DNA of 64,000 nt from G965267185 sp965267185 (GCA_965267185.1 OZ253937.1:2604001-2668000), one strand, 5' to 3'; positions 6,603 through 14,836 are shown, counted from the stretch's first letter. The notes: generated by a model not told the origin, from the sequence alone. Numbers and translations: made by a program.

Positions 6603-7238
6603 TCAGTCTGACGGATTCCCGGCGCGCGGTTGCGCGCCGACTTCCGTCATTAGTTGCTCGAGGGCCTCGTAGGGCTGCGCGCCCACAACCCCGTAGCCAC
6701 CGGCGACGAAGGTTGGCACGCCGGTGACGCCATACCCGCGCGACTTCGCCCAGTCGGCATCCACCTGCGCCTCATGAGTACGCTGTTCGAGCACTTCGCG
6801 CGCGGCATCGGTTGGCAAACCTACGGACTCGGCGATTTCGAGCAGAACGTCGATATCCCCGACATTCTTGCCTTCGACGAAATAAGCGCGATAGAGCGCA
6901 TCATGAATGGCCTCACCGCCGGGCTGGCTCTCCGCCCACGCACCCAACTCCTGGGCCAACCGGCTGTTGTAGGTGTGGGTACGCCGGCTATAGGGCAGAC
7001 CCTCCTCGTCCATCAGGGCCTTCATCCGCTGATACGACGCTTCCGGGTCATAGTCGCGCCCCTCAAACAATTTCTCCATCGAAAGGCCATCGGCGGGCGT
7101 ATCGGGGTGCAACGGGAAGTGCACTAGTTTGACCTCGATGTCGAAATTCTGTTTTAGCTTTTCAATACGCACGGTACTGAGATAACACCAGGGTCAGACG
7201 TAGTCGCTGAACACCTCAAAAACAACGGGCTCGGCCAT
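6603..7238 (-). CDS. DsbA/FrnE-family oxidoreductase, predicted selenoprotein (UPWC active site)
   Basis: Thioredoxin-fold DsbA family protein of the FrnE / 2-hydroxychromene-2-carboxylate isomerase-like group, 211 residues if UGA is read through. ATG 7238 follows a strong AGAAGGAG site. The frame gives MAEPVVFEVFSDYV, then TGA (7194-7196, codon 15), then PWCYLSTVRIEKLK. FrnE proteins normally read DYVCPWCY here, so TGA replaces the first active-site cysteine and C18 is the partner. The rest is intact, including GVTGVPTFVAGG with the cis-proline loop. A SECIS-like hairpin lies 20 nt after the UGA. Annotation from the first downstream GTG would give a 189-residue protein lacking its active site. 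A nonsense mutation is possible but unlikely given the hairpin and a second similar gene. Confidence 0.85.
7162..7180 (-). promoter_or_regulatory. Bacterial SECIS-like hairpin in the FrnE-like gene
   Basis: On the minus strand, UCAGUAC pairs with GUAUUGA (7 bp, one G-U) around the loop CGUGC. The loop begins at the 21st nucleotide after the UGA at 7194-7196 and has G as its second base. This satisfies the usual bacterial SECIS description: loop roughly 16-37 nt downstream, a stable apical stem and a G in the first two loop positions. The element is inside the coding sequence, as expected for SelB-dependent decoding. Confidence 0.75.
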
Positions 7239-7306
7239 CGCCGGGTCTCCTTCTGATAATATTTCCCGAAGTATAAGGGGCAGGCCCCGCTAAGAGGAGG
7301 ACTAAT

Positions 7307-7822
7307 ATGGCGCGCATCGCCTATAGCGACATGACCAACCTGTCGCCGGAACTCACCGAAGAACTGGCCAAACGGCAGACGGCAAACATCTACCGAATGC
7401 TCGCCAATGGCGGCAGCGCCGCCGTTGGGTTCCTCAAGCTCGGCGGTGCGCTGCGCTTCAGCGGCGTGCTCGACCCGATGGCCCGCGAACTGGTGATTTT
7501 GAGGACCGGCTCGTTATGCGAGGCCGAGTATGAGCTCGACCATCACGAAGCCATCGCGCAAGGGATCGGCATGGCCGACGACAAGATTCGCGCCACTGTC
7601 GACGAGGGGCCGGATGCTCCCGTCTTCGATGCTTTCGAAGCGACCTTGCTGCGCTTTACCGACGAGGTTGTGCGCGACGGCAAAGCCAGCGAAGCGTCGT
7701 TCAACGCATTGACCGGGTACTACTCGCCCGAAGAGCTGATCGAGACGACGCTGCTCATCGGCTTTTACATGCTGACGTCGCGTTTCCTGCAGACCTTCGA
7801 TATCGATCTAGACGAGCACTAA
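7307..7822 (+). CDS. CMD-family protein with single-cysteine C-x-AEYE motif
   Basis: A 171-residue carboxymuconolactone decarboxylase superfamily protein. The core is LDPMARELVILRTGSLCEAEYELDHHEAIAQGIGM, with one Cys, a conserved Glu and paired His, the form common in non-AhpD CMD proteins. The C-terminal PEELIETTLLIGFYMLTSRFLQTF helix fits. The start ATG follows AGAGGAGG. It is divergent from the FrnE-like selenoprotein gene (68 bp apart) and converges on the GMC oxidoreductase gene with 8 bp between stops. The function is not determined. Confidence 0.8.
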   Translation: MARIAYSDMTNLSPELTEELAKRQTANIYRMLANGGSAAVGFLKLGGALRFSGVLDPMARELVILRTGSLCEAEYELDHHEAIAQGIGMADDKIRATVDEGPDAPVFDAFEATLLRFTDEVVRDGKASEASFNALTGYYSPEELIETTLLIGFYMLTSRFLQTFDIDLDEH

Positions 7823-7830
7823 TCTCTACC

Positions 7831-9471
7831 TCACGCCGCTTGATCGGCGGCGGGTGCAACGCGCCCGTCTGCCGCATCCTCAAGCACCATATCGGCGCCT
7901 TTTTCCGCGATCATGATGGTCGGCGCATTGGTGTTGCCCGACATCAAGGCCGGCATGATCGAGGCGTCGATCACCCGTAGGCCCTGAATGCCCCGCACCC
8001 GTAGGCGCTCATCTACGACCGCGGTCTCGTCGATCCCCATCCGACAGGTCGAGGTGGGGTGAAAACTGGTGCGGCCATTTTCGCGGATGTAATCGAGTAG
8101 CTCCATATCGCTCTGGCAATCAGGGCCCGGCTGGTACTCCTCGACAATGAAAGGCTGCATCGCCGGCTGCGACATGACGCGCCGCACGGCCTTAAGTCCT
8201 GCGACCAGCACATCGCGATCTTTTTTTGCTTCCAGATAGTTGGGCTGAATTTCCGGCGGCGCGAACGGATCGGCAGAGGTGATACGCACATGGCCACGGC
8301 TTTCCGGCCGCAGCAGTGCGTTCACGACCGTGCAGCCGGAAAATGGGTGTGCACCATCTTCGGGCTTATCCCAGCTAAACAGCATGATTTGTGATTGAAT
8401 GTCGGGCGACGCGGCCGCCGGATCGGCGCGAATGAAACCGCCAGCAACCGACGCGCCCATGGCGAGAAAGCCTTTACGCTGGATGGCATAGCGCAGGCCG
8501 GTATAGATGCCTCTCAGCAGGTTGTTGGCGGCATCGTTGGCAGTGAAAGGTTGGCTGACTTTATAAATCAGCGGCCCATTGATGTGGTCTTGCAGGTTAT
8601 CGCCGACACCCGGCATATCGGCGACGACGTCGATACCGAACTGGCGCAGTAGATCAGCCGGGCCGAGACCGGAGAGCTGTAACAGCTGCGGCGAATTGTA
8701 CGCACCGCCGGCGACGATAACTTCAGCATCGGCGCGTGCGGTTTTGAGTTGGTCGCCCTGGCGATACTCGACGCCAGTCGCCCGCAACCCATCGAATAGT
8801 AGCTGCGTGGCGTGAGCATTGGTGGCGACGGCGAGGTTGTCACGTTTGCGCGCCGGACGCAGAAATTCGACCCCCGTGCTGCTACGGCGGCCATTGCGCG
8901 TCGTCCATTGCGTCGGCCCGAAGCCCTCCTGGCTAGCGCCATTGAAGTCGGGATTACGCGGGTAGCCGGCCTCGACACCCGCTTCGATAAACGCCTCAGC
9001 CAGCGGGTGCGATTCATAGACGTCGGACACGGCCAATGGCCCGCCAACGCTGTGAAAATCGTCGGCGCCACGCTGCTGATCCTCGGATTTGCGGAAGTAA
9101 GGCAGCACGTCCTCGTAACTCCAGCCCGTGTTGCCGAGCTGTCGCCAATGATCGTAGTCCTCGCGCTGGCCGCGGATGTAGACCATACCGTTGATCGAAC
9201 TGGTGCCGCCTAGCACTTTGCCGCGCGGCTGCAGAATAGGCCGCTTCACCCATTCCTTGCCCGGGGCGGTTTGGTACAGCCAGTTAATTTTGGTGTTGGT
9301 GAAGTGCTTGGCGTAGCCAAGCGGAATATGGATCCACGGGTTGCGGTCTTCACCACCGGCTTCGAGCAATAGCACCCGGTAGCGGCCTGACTCGGTCAAC
9401 CGGTTGGCCAAAACGCACCCAGCGCTACCAGCGCCAACAATGATGTAATCGAACTTAGATTCCGTCTCCAT
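7831..9471 (-). CDS. GMC-family FAD-dependent oxidoreductase (choline dehydrogenase-like)
   Basis: A 546-residue flavoenzyme that oxidises an alcohol or polyol. The FAD-binding GAGSAGCVLANRL is at the N-terminus. GMC signature 1 is in PRGKVLGGTSSINGMVYIRG, and signature 2 is in GGAYNSPQLLQLSGLGP. The catalytic His is in FHPTSTCRMG, and the C-terminal NTNAPTIMIAEKGADM holds the second conserved active-site position. The length is usual for choline dehydrogenase/alkan-1-ol dehydrogenase-like members. The substrate is open. GAAGGGGG precedes ATG 9471. The gene is divergent from the SDR gene. Confidence 0.9.
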   Translation of the reverse strand: METESKFDYIIVGAGSAGCVLANRLTESGRYRVLLLEAGGEDRNPWIHIPLGYAKHFTNTKINWLYQTAPGKEWVKRPILQPRGKVLGGTSSINGMVYIRGQREDYDHWRQLGNTGWSYEDVLPYFRKSEDQQRGADDFHSVGGPLAVSDVYESHPLAEAFIEAGVEAGYPRNPDFNGASQEGFGPTQWTTRNGRRSSTGVEFLRPARKRDNLAVATNAHATQLLFDGLRATGVEYRQGDQLKTARADAEVIVAGGAYNSPQLLQLSGLGPADLLRQFGIDVVADMPGVGDNLQDHINGPLIYKVSQPFTANDAANNLLRGIYTGLRYAIQRKGFLAMGASVAGGFIRADPAAASPDIQSQIMLFSWDKPEDGAHPFSGCTVVNALLRPESRGHVRITSADPFAPPEIQPNYLEAKKDRDVLVAGLKAVRRVMSQPAMQPFIVEEYQPGPDCQSDMELLDYIRENGRTSFHPTSTCRMGIDETAVVDERLRVRGIQGLRVIDASIMPALMSGNTNAPTIMIAEKGADMVLEDAADGRVAPAADQAA

Positions 9472-9575
9472 CCCCGAACCCCCTTCGCCGACGTTAATCC
9501 GCCGGTCTCTGTCGCTGAACTCACATAACCCTTATTCTAGCGCGTTATGTGCTGGTTTCGTAAAGGCAGGTCCGC

Positions 9576-10304
9576 ATGAGTAAACAAAAGGTGGCCCTTG
9601 TAGTCGGCGCCGGCGACGCCACGGGTGGCGCAATCGCGCGCCGGTTTGCCCGCGAGGGCTATACGGTCTGCGTGACCCGCCGCAACGTCGAGAGGCTCGA
9701 CGATCTCGTCACCGCCATCGAGGCCGACGGCGGCCGCGTTCATGCGTTCGGCTCCGACGCGCGGCGCGAGGAGCAGGTTGTCGCGCTGATAGAAGAAATC
9801 GAACGCGACATCGGCGCCATCGAGGCGGCAGTTTACAATGTCGGCGGCAATGTGCGCTTTCCAATCACCGAAACCACGTTCCGGGTCTATTTCAAAGTGT
9901 GGGAAATGTGCGCCCTCGGTGGCTTTCTGATGGGCCGCGAAGTCGCCAAGCGCATGCTCCCGCGCGAGCAAGGAACCATCCTGTTCACCGGCGCAACGGC
10001 ATCTTTGCGCGGCGGCGAGGGCTTTGCGGCATTCGCCAGCGGTAAGCACGCGCTACGCGCGCTCGCGCAGTCGATGGCGCGCGAGTTGGGACCCAAGGGA
10101 ATTCATGTCGCCCATGTGGTGATCGACGGTGCCATCGACACCCAGTTCATCGAAGAAATGTTCCCGGAGCGCTACGCTTTGAAGGATCAGGACGGCATCC
10201 TCGACCCCGAGCATATCGCCGAGGCCTATTGGAACTTGCACAGCCAGCCCCGTAGCGCGTGGACGTTCGAGATGGATGTACGCCCCTGGATCGAAGCCTG
10301 GTAA
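9576..10304 (+). CDS. Short-chain dehydrogenase/reductase (SDR)
   Basis: A 242-residue Rossmann-fold oxidoreductase. VVGAGDATGGAIARRFAREG is a variant of the TGxxxGxG dinucleotide motif (GxGDxTGGA). NVGG replaces the usual NNAG, and the C-terminal half has GATASLRGGEGFAAFASGKHALRAL, where the classical Tyr of YxxxK is replaced by Phe (FASGKHA). The missing catalytic Tyr suggests an atypical or non-dehydrogenase SDR. It is followed 19 bp later by a DsbA-fold protein, probably in one operon. Confidence 0.8.
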   Translation: MSKQKVALVVGAGDATGGAIARRFAREGYTVCVTRRNVERLDDLVTAIEADGGRVHAFGSDARREEQVVALIEEIERDIGAIEAAVYNVGGNVRFPITETTFRVYFKVWEMCALGGFLMGREVAKRMLPREQGTILFTGATASLRGGEGFAAFASGKHALRALAQSMARELGPKGIHVAHVVIDGAIDTQFIEEMFPERYALKDQDGILDPEHIAEAYWNLHSQPRSAWTFEMDVRPWIEAW

Positions 10305-10323
10305 TCGACAATAGAGTGACCCG

Positions 10324-10929
10324 ATGACGAAAACTGTGGAATTCATATTCGACGTCGTTAGCCCGACTGCCTATTTGGCCTATAAGCGCCTACCAGAAAT
10401 CGCTGAGCGCACCGGCGCGACTATTCAATGGACTCCGGTGTTTCTAGGTGGCGTCATGAAGGGCAGCGGCAACACACGGCCCGGTGCCGTACCGGCCAAG
10501 GGCAAATACATGGACCGCGATTTGCAGCGCTGCGCCGCCCGCTACCATATCCCCTTCACCCTCAACCACCATTTTCCAGTCAATACGCTGCTGCTCCAGC
10601 GGGCTGCCGTCGCGGTGTTCGACGAGTACGGCAAAGAGACGTTTCTGCGACTGATCGATGCCTGCTTTCAAGCCATGTGGGTCGATGGCAAGGACCTTGG
10701 CGGCCCAGCAGTCGCCGCCGAAGTTTTCACCGAAGCCGAGTTCGATCCCGATGAGCTGGTAGCGCAAGCCAGCGATCCGGCGATCAAAGAAAGGCTAAAA
10801 GAAAACACTGACGGTGCGGTAGCACGCGGCGTTTTTGGCGCGCCGACCTTCTTCGTTGGCGAGGAGATGTATTTCGGCCAAGACCGTCTCGACTATGTCG
10901 AGGCGGCTTTGAACCTCACTCCTTCTTGA
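10324..10929 (+). CDS. 2-hydroxychromene-2-carboxylate isomerase / DsbA-family protein
   Basis: A 201-residue thioredoxin-fold protein. EFIFDVVSPTAYLAYKRLPEIA carries Ser-Pro in the place of the DsbA CxxC, as in HCCA isomerase and kappa-class GST relatives. The C-terminal RGVFGAPTFFVGEEMYFGQDRLDYVE is the conserved cis-Pro and GxDR region. HCCA isomerase acts in naphthalene degradation with glutathione; whether that is the substrate here is unknown. It follows the SDR gene by 19 bp and overlaps the end of the convergent hydrolase gene by 14 bp. Confidence 0.85.
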   Translation: MTKTVEFIFDVVSPTAYLAYKRLPEIAERTGATIQWTPVFLGGVMKGSGNTRPGAVPAKGKYMDRDLQRCAARYHIPFTLNHHFPVNTLLLQRAAVAVFDEYGKETFLRLIDACFQAMWVDGKDLGGPAVAAEVFTEAEFDPDELVAQASDPAIKERLKENTDGAVARGVFGAPTFFVGEEMYFGQDRLDYVEAALNLTPS

Positions 10930-11884
10930 GATGCTCTTGGAAGAACGCCAAAACTTCCGCGTTAAATTCTCTGTGGAATGCCACCCTGTCAAAACCGGCA
11001 GCATCGTTGCATATCCGGGGAACCGCCAGCGCCTGCGGTGCGGTGCAAGGCGCCAAGATCGCGAAGTGTCCGGCATCTTCCACGACGCGATAATCCGGCT
11101 TTACGGGCAACGCTTGATAGATGAACTCGGCGTTGTACGGGTATGTCGCCAATTCGTCGTTCTCCGGGCGCCAGAGCTGCACCGGAGCCGACACGTCTTT
11201 CAGACCTTCCGACGAAAACACAACCCCTAACGGGGCGGCGATGACCGCAGCTTTGATGCGCGGGTCTCTGCTAACAGCGGGCTTCAACGCCGCGGCTCCA
11301 GCGCTGCTTGAAGCCCTGGAGCCACCCGGCACCCGACACAGCGGATCGCCTGGAACCTCGCGACAATGCGAAATCAATCGGCCAAAATCCGGTTTGCCGC
11401 CGATAAGGGTAAGGCCGGTATAGCCGCCCCTCGAAAATCCGAAAAATCCGATGCGCTCACGATCCAGCCGCTCACGGTCCGGCCATTTTTCCAGCATGAA
11501 ATCGACAAGGCCCGTGATCGCAGCCGGCCGCCCCGACCACCAACGCGACCCCGGCGCGTCGGGATGGGTGATCGCCGCAACGACATATCCGGCGTCGGCA
11601 AGCGCGGCAGCGGTATCATGATGTCCGCCAAACCAGCCCCGGCCGCCATGTGAGATAACGACCAACGGGAGGTCCGTGCCTTCTACCGGACAGTCCCTAA
11701 CTCCCGGCACCTCGAGTCGCCCGAGATTCACCGTTCCGGCGGGCGATGCGCACGGAGACCATACCGCCCCCACCACGGTGGCCGATTCGCCATTGCCTTC
11801 AACGGCGATGCGCCGCAGTCCGGCCGCCTCAGCAAAACCTGTAGAGAGACCGAGCAGAACTATAAGCACGATGGCGATGCGCAT
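10916..11884 (-). CDS. Exported alpha/beta hydrolase (dienelactone hydrolase-like)
   Basis: A 322-residue protein with a clear signal peptide (MRIAIVLIVLLGLSTGFAEAA). The alpha/beta-hydrolase fold shows LVVISHGGRGWFGGHHDTAAAL (oxyanion region), the nucleophile elbow GFSRGGYTG, and a late Asp/His pair in RPENDE and VEDAGHFAILAPC. The enzyme is probably periplasmic or secreted and may hydrolyse esters. It is convergent with the HCCA isomerase-like gene (14-bp overlap) and about 90 bp from the next minus-strand gene. Confidence 0.8.
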   Translation of the reverse strand: MRIAIVLIVLLGLSTGFAEAAGLRRIAVEGNGESATVVGAVWSPCASPAGTVNLGRLEVPGVRDCPVEGTDLPLVVISHGGRGWFGGHHDTAAALADAGYVVAAITHPDAPGSRWWSGRPAAITGLVDFMLEKWPDRERLDRERIGFFGFSRGGYTGLTLIGGKPDFGRLISHCREVPGDPLCRVPGGSRASSSAGAAALKPAVSRDPRIKAAVIAAPLGVVFSSEGLKDVSAPVQLWRPENDELATYPYNAEFIYQALPVKPDYRVVEDAGHFAILAPCTAPQALAVPRICNDAAGFDRVAFHREFNAEVLAFFQEHLKKE

Positions 11885-11976
11885 AACTATCTGTGTCCCG
11901 TGACAGGAAAGAGCTCAGTCTAACTTGCAAGTGTTTCAGCGATATGGACGACGTCTCAGGAACGCGGTAGCGCTTC

Positions 11977-12903
11977 TTATCCGAAGCTGAAGCCCATGGT
12001 CCGCAAGTAGCGATATAGCCCGCCATCTTGCACTACGAGGCTGCGCATCATCTCACTGCCTTCGTTGTGGTGCTCGTGCAAGTCCGCCGGCGGTGTAATC
12101 ATGATGGCATGGGGATGCCAGTCGATACGCTCGCCTTCGATCACCGAGTAGACACCCTCGCAATCGATCGGCAGGGTCATCGCGACCGAATTGTGGCGGT
12201 GCGGCCGCTGTACCTCGTGGGCATCGAGGGAATTCATCGCCAGCGCGATCGACGGATGAATTTCGCCCGTGCTTTCGCGCCGCTCACTGCTGAAATGCAA
12301 TGCCAGGCCAGCAACATTGGGGTCCGCCTTTTGCGCATCATGCACCAGGGCCATTTGCCGCCGGATCTCCGCATCGGGGTAATGCGTAGCCTGCGTGGGC
12401 GCGTTCTCCGGGCTCGGCGCTTCGACGCCATGAAAGGCGAGCTCGGGTTCATTGGTAACCTGAAATAGCACCGCACTGTCGTCGCCACCGGCCAGTTCAG
12501 TCTTGCCGCCTCCCGGCAAGGCAAAGACGTCGCCGGCCGCCCACTCGATCGTCTCGCCGGCCTTCGACGCGCTGCCGGACCCAGCGATGACATAATAGAT
12601 TTCGGCCGAAGCGCCGAATTGGCCGGTAAGGGTTTCGCCCGCCCGCACTCGTGCGTAGCGCCCAAGCAATAACGGCGTGGTGGCCGGATAGTCGAAACCC
12701 ATCTGGCCGCTCACGTCCATCACAATCCAGCCGGTCGCCGTGTCGGCCGCCATCGCCAGCTCGATCTCCTCGACAAAGACATGTTTAGGCACGGCAGGCC
12801 GCTCAACGGTAAAAATGTTAGCCGGGCTGTAGTAACGGGCGCGCTGCTCGTATATCGACTTTGTTTCGCCAGCGTCCGAAGTAAGTTCGTTGGGACCGTC
12901 CAT
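11977..12903 (-). CDS. Two-domain cupin protein (gentisate dioxygenase-like fold)
   Basis: A 308-residue bicupin. The first cupin (about 80-150) has GETLTGQFGASAEIYYVIAGSG and GDVFALPGG with few metal ligands. The second (about 215-300) has EVQRPHRHNSVAMTLPIDCEGVYS and ITPPADLHEHHNEGSE, with a full set of His residues for a metal. The layout recalls gentisate or other ring-cleaving bicupin dioxygenases, but the distribution of His suggests only the C-terminal domain binds metal. AGGAGA precedes ATG 12903. The substrate is not identifiable. Confidence 0.7.
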   Translation of the reverse strand: MDGPNELTSDAGETKSIYEQRARYYSPANIFTVERPAVPKHVFVEEIELAMAADTATGWIVMDVSGQMGFDYPATTPLLLGRYARVRAGETLTGQFGASAEIYYVIAGSGSASKAGETIEWAAGDVFALPGGGKTELAGGDDSAVLFQVTNEPELAFHGVEAPSPENAPTQATHYPDAEIRRQMALVHDAQKADPNVAGLALHFSSERRESTGEIHPSIALAMNSLDAHEVQRPHRHNSVAMTLPIDCEGVYSVIEGERIDWHPHAIMITPPADLHEHHNEGSEMMRSLVVQDGGLYRYLRTMGFSFG

Positions 12904-12931
12904 CGCTTGGTCTCCTACTATTATTTTCCCC

Positions 12932-13579
12932 TCAAACCGCGCGCTCCATCAGCGCTATTCGGTCGTCGGGCTCAATTGCCGCAAACACTCTGTTCCCTTC
13001 GAAAGTATAGTCCTTGTAGGCAACCGAAAATACCTCGCTAAATCCAAGGTTTTCGAATACCCGCTGCGAAACGCGATTTGTCGCAAACGTGTTCGCGACC
13101 CGATAACCCAGGCGACCGCCGGCTTCCAAGCTGAGTTGGACCAAGTTTTGAGCGATTCCTTGCCCGCCATGGGCGGGGTCGACGGCGAGCATAGCCATGT
13201 GTAAGCACTCGCCGGGCTGTGGTGATCTAGCATTGTGATACCAAGCGTCGAGCTGCTGCAGGAGCCCGCCCACCGGTGCAAAGTTCGGCGACACATTGTC
13301 CATGCCCTCGGGCATCGGCGCCATAAAATCGGTCGTCAGCATAACGCCGACAACGTCGTTGGTTTCTGCCAGACGAGCGCAAGACGTGCGATCCTGAACC
13401 GAGACCTCGGACGCCCACAAGCCTACAAGCCCCTGAAACTGCTCATAAGTCTGACCGGCCGCAACGGCCATGGGCTCGTATTGGCTGAAGGTCGCGGCAA
13501 TCAGGTCGCACACGGAATCGCGGTCATGCGCGCCCATGGGACGGAACTCGACGCCGGAGATATCCTTGGGAACCCTCAT
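12932..13579 (-). CDS. GNAT-family N-acetyltransferase
   Basis: A 215-residue acetyltransferase. The acetyl-CoA binding motif is LAVDPAHGGQGIAQNLVQ (GxGxA variant), preceded by ECLHMAML and followed by GYRVANTFATNRVSQRVFENLGF, the classical C-terminal strand. The target amine is unknown. It sits 94 bp downstream of the Sec-CMD operon on the same strand, and the bicupin gene follows after 28 bp, so those two are probably cotranscribed. Confidence 0.75.
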   Translation of the reverse strand: MRVPKDISGVEFRPMGAHDRDSVCDLIAATFSQYEPMAVAAGQTYEQFQGLVGLWASEVSVQDRTSCARLAETNDVVGVMLTTDFMAPMPEGMDNVSPNFAPVGGLLQQLDAWYHNARSPQPGECLHMAMLAVDPAHGGQGIAQNLVQLSLEAGGRLGYRVANTFATNRVSQRVFENLGFSEVFSVAYKDYTFEGNRVFAAIEPDDRIALMERAV

Positions 13580-13673
13580 GACAGCCTAATCGTGCACCGA
13601 AGAATGCAGAAGCGCAAAACACAAACGGCCGGCAACGAGTGCCGGCCGCGGTGCGAAGTAAATGTCTCGATGC

Positions 13674-14213
13674 TTAGTGGGCCGTGGGTTCGGGTACGCC
13701 GAACGACCGCATTACCATATGAGCGGCATGGAACAGCGCGATGAAGGCACCGATTTCCATGATTTCAGGCTCGGAGTAATGCTTTTTCATGTCGTCGTAG
13801 AATTCCTTGTCGACCTTGGTCGAGTCTAGGAACATCTGATCGGCGTAGCGCAGCGCGACTTTCTCGGCCTCGGTAAAATGCTCCGAATCCTCGTAGTCCT
13901 CGGAACCGGCATCGATTTTGTCTTCAGTTAGTCCCATCTCCTGCGCCTTTTTCGAGCGCAGATTCGAGAAATAGGGGTCCTCGGTGAAACGGGCGAGCTG
14001 GATGCGAATGATCTCCTTCAAACGGTGATCCACATTGCCGGTCTGAAATTTGACCAGCATCGCATTCAACGTGACCTTGGCCTCTTCCGGCCGGCGCGCA
14101 ATGATCCGCGCGAATGGGCCACCCGGAACACCCAATTCCTCACTTTGAATCACCAGATCCTTCAATTCCGGATCGGTGATTTCATCAAGCTCTAACGGCT
14201 GCACAAACAGCAT
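13674..14213 (-). CDS. CMD-family protein lacking redox cysteines, partner of the Sec-CMD
   Basis: A 179-residue CMD-superfamily protein, clearly homologous to the gene just upstream: HRLKEIIRIQLAR aligns with HKLKEIIRVSLSR, and the following helix aligns without gaps. At the redox positions it has D79 and F82 (EDPYFSNLR) where the neighbour has C80 and Sec83 (HCSY-U-GNVR). It therefore has no thiol or selenol active site. Its ATG overlaps the upstream stop as TAATG, so it is translationally coupled. A structural or heteromeric role with the Sec-CMD is inferred. It is the last gene of the thioredoxin-CMD operon. Confidence 0.8.
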   Translation of the reverse strand: MLFVQPLELDEITDPELKDLVIQSEELGVPGGPFARIIARRPEEAKVTLNAMLVKFQTGNVDHRLKEIIRIQLARFTEDPYFSNLRSKKAQEMGLTEDKIDAGSEDYEDSEHFTEAEKVALRYADQMFLDSTKVDKEFYDDMKKHYSEPEIMEIGAFIALFHAAHMVMRSFGVPEPTAH

Positions 14214-14836
14214 TACTCGGCCGCCTGCGCTTGCAGCGACGTCGGCGCCGCTCCGTAAAGCCGCTCCGATTCCTCCTGGCTTACCAGGCGGCCATCGGGC
14301 GCGAACATGGGATAGAACTTCAGCGTGCCGAAGAACGTGTGATAGCCCAAGTTGAACAGCAGGAAGTTGCCCAACTCGACGATTTCGTCATCGGTCAGGT
14401 GCTGACGCAATTCCTCGTAATAGGCTTCGTCGATCGCATCGGGATCCGACCCAATGAGGTCGACATGCCGTAGGATCGCTTTTTCCTTATCGGTCAGGCT
14501 GTCGCTGTTGGCATAGTTCTCGATGCCGTCGTCGATGCCCGCTTCGTCAAGTCCGTCCCGCTTCGCCGAAGCGGATCGAACGTTGCCTCAATAGCTACAG
14601 TGGGCCTGCCGCGACAGCGAAACCCGAATAATCTCCTTGAGCTTGTGGCTGAGATCGCCCCCATTGAAGGCGGTGACCCACGCCTTATACATCGCCTCGG
14701 CGATGTCGATATTGTGACCCATCATGGCATGAAAGCCAGGATCGGGAGCCCGAAGTTCCAGACTCCGCTCGATATACGGCTTGAGCTTGGTTTTTTTCAG
14801 CTCTTCGATATCGAGCATGGTGATATTCGGTGCCAT
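14213..14836 (-). CDS. CMD-family protein, predicted selenoprotein (C-S-Y-Sec motif)
   Basis: A 207-residue carboxymuconolactone decarboxylase/AhpD-like protein if the TGA at 14588-14590 is read as selenocysteine (codon 83). ATG 14836 has AGGAG at 7 nt. The frame reads KEIIRVSLSRQAHCSY, then TGA, then GNVRSASAKRDGLDEAG and continues without interruption to TAA at 14213-14215. Homology to the downstream CMD gene runs across the TGA, and the CxxC paralogue at 5927-6595 has Cys at that position. A SECIS-like hairpin lies 20 nt downstream. Conventional annotation would give two fragments, 14588-14836 and 14213-14410. It is preceded by thioredoxin (38 bp), a plausible electron donor. Confidence 0.88.
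14557..14575 (-). promoter_or_regulatory. Bacterial SECIS-like hairpin in the Sec-CMD gene
   Basis: On the minus strand CCGCUUC pairs perfectly with GAAGCGG around a GGC loop, extended by one U-G pair. The loop begins at the 21st nucleotide after the UGA (14588-14590), and its first two bases are G. Distance and stem length equal those of the hairpin in the FrnE-like gene, although the two stems share no sequence. Conserved geometry without sequence identity is what a SECIS constraint would produce. Confidence 0.8.

Noticed and set aside
14213..14836. Two separate short genes, or a pseudogene, in place of one CMD gene
   Set aside because: The frame is continuous apart from one TGA at the redox position, homology to the adjacent CMD gene spans it, and a SECIS-like hairpin follows. 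Sequencing error (TGC or TGT) stays possible but does not explain the hairpin or the second case at 7194-7196.
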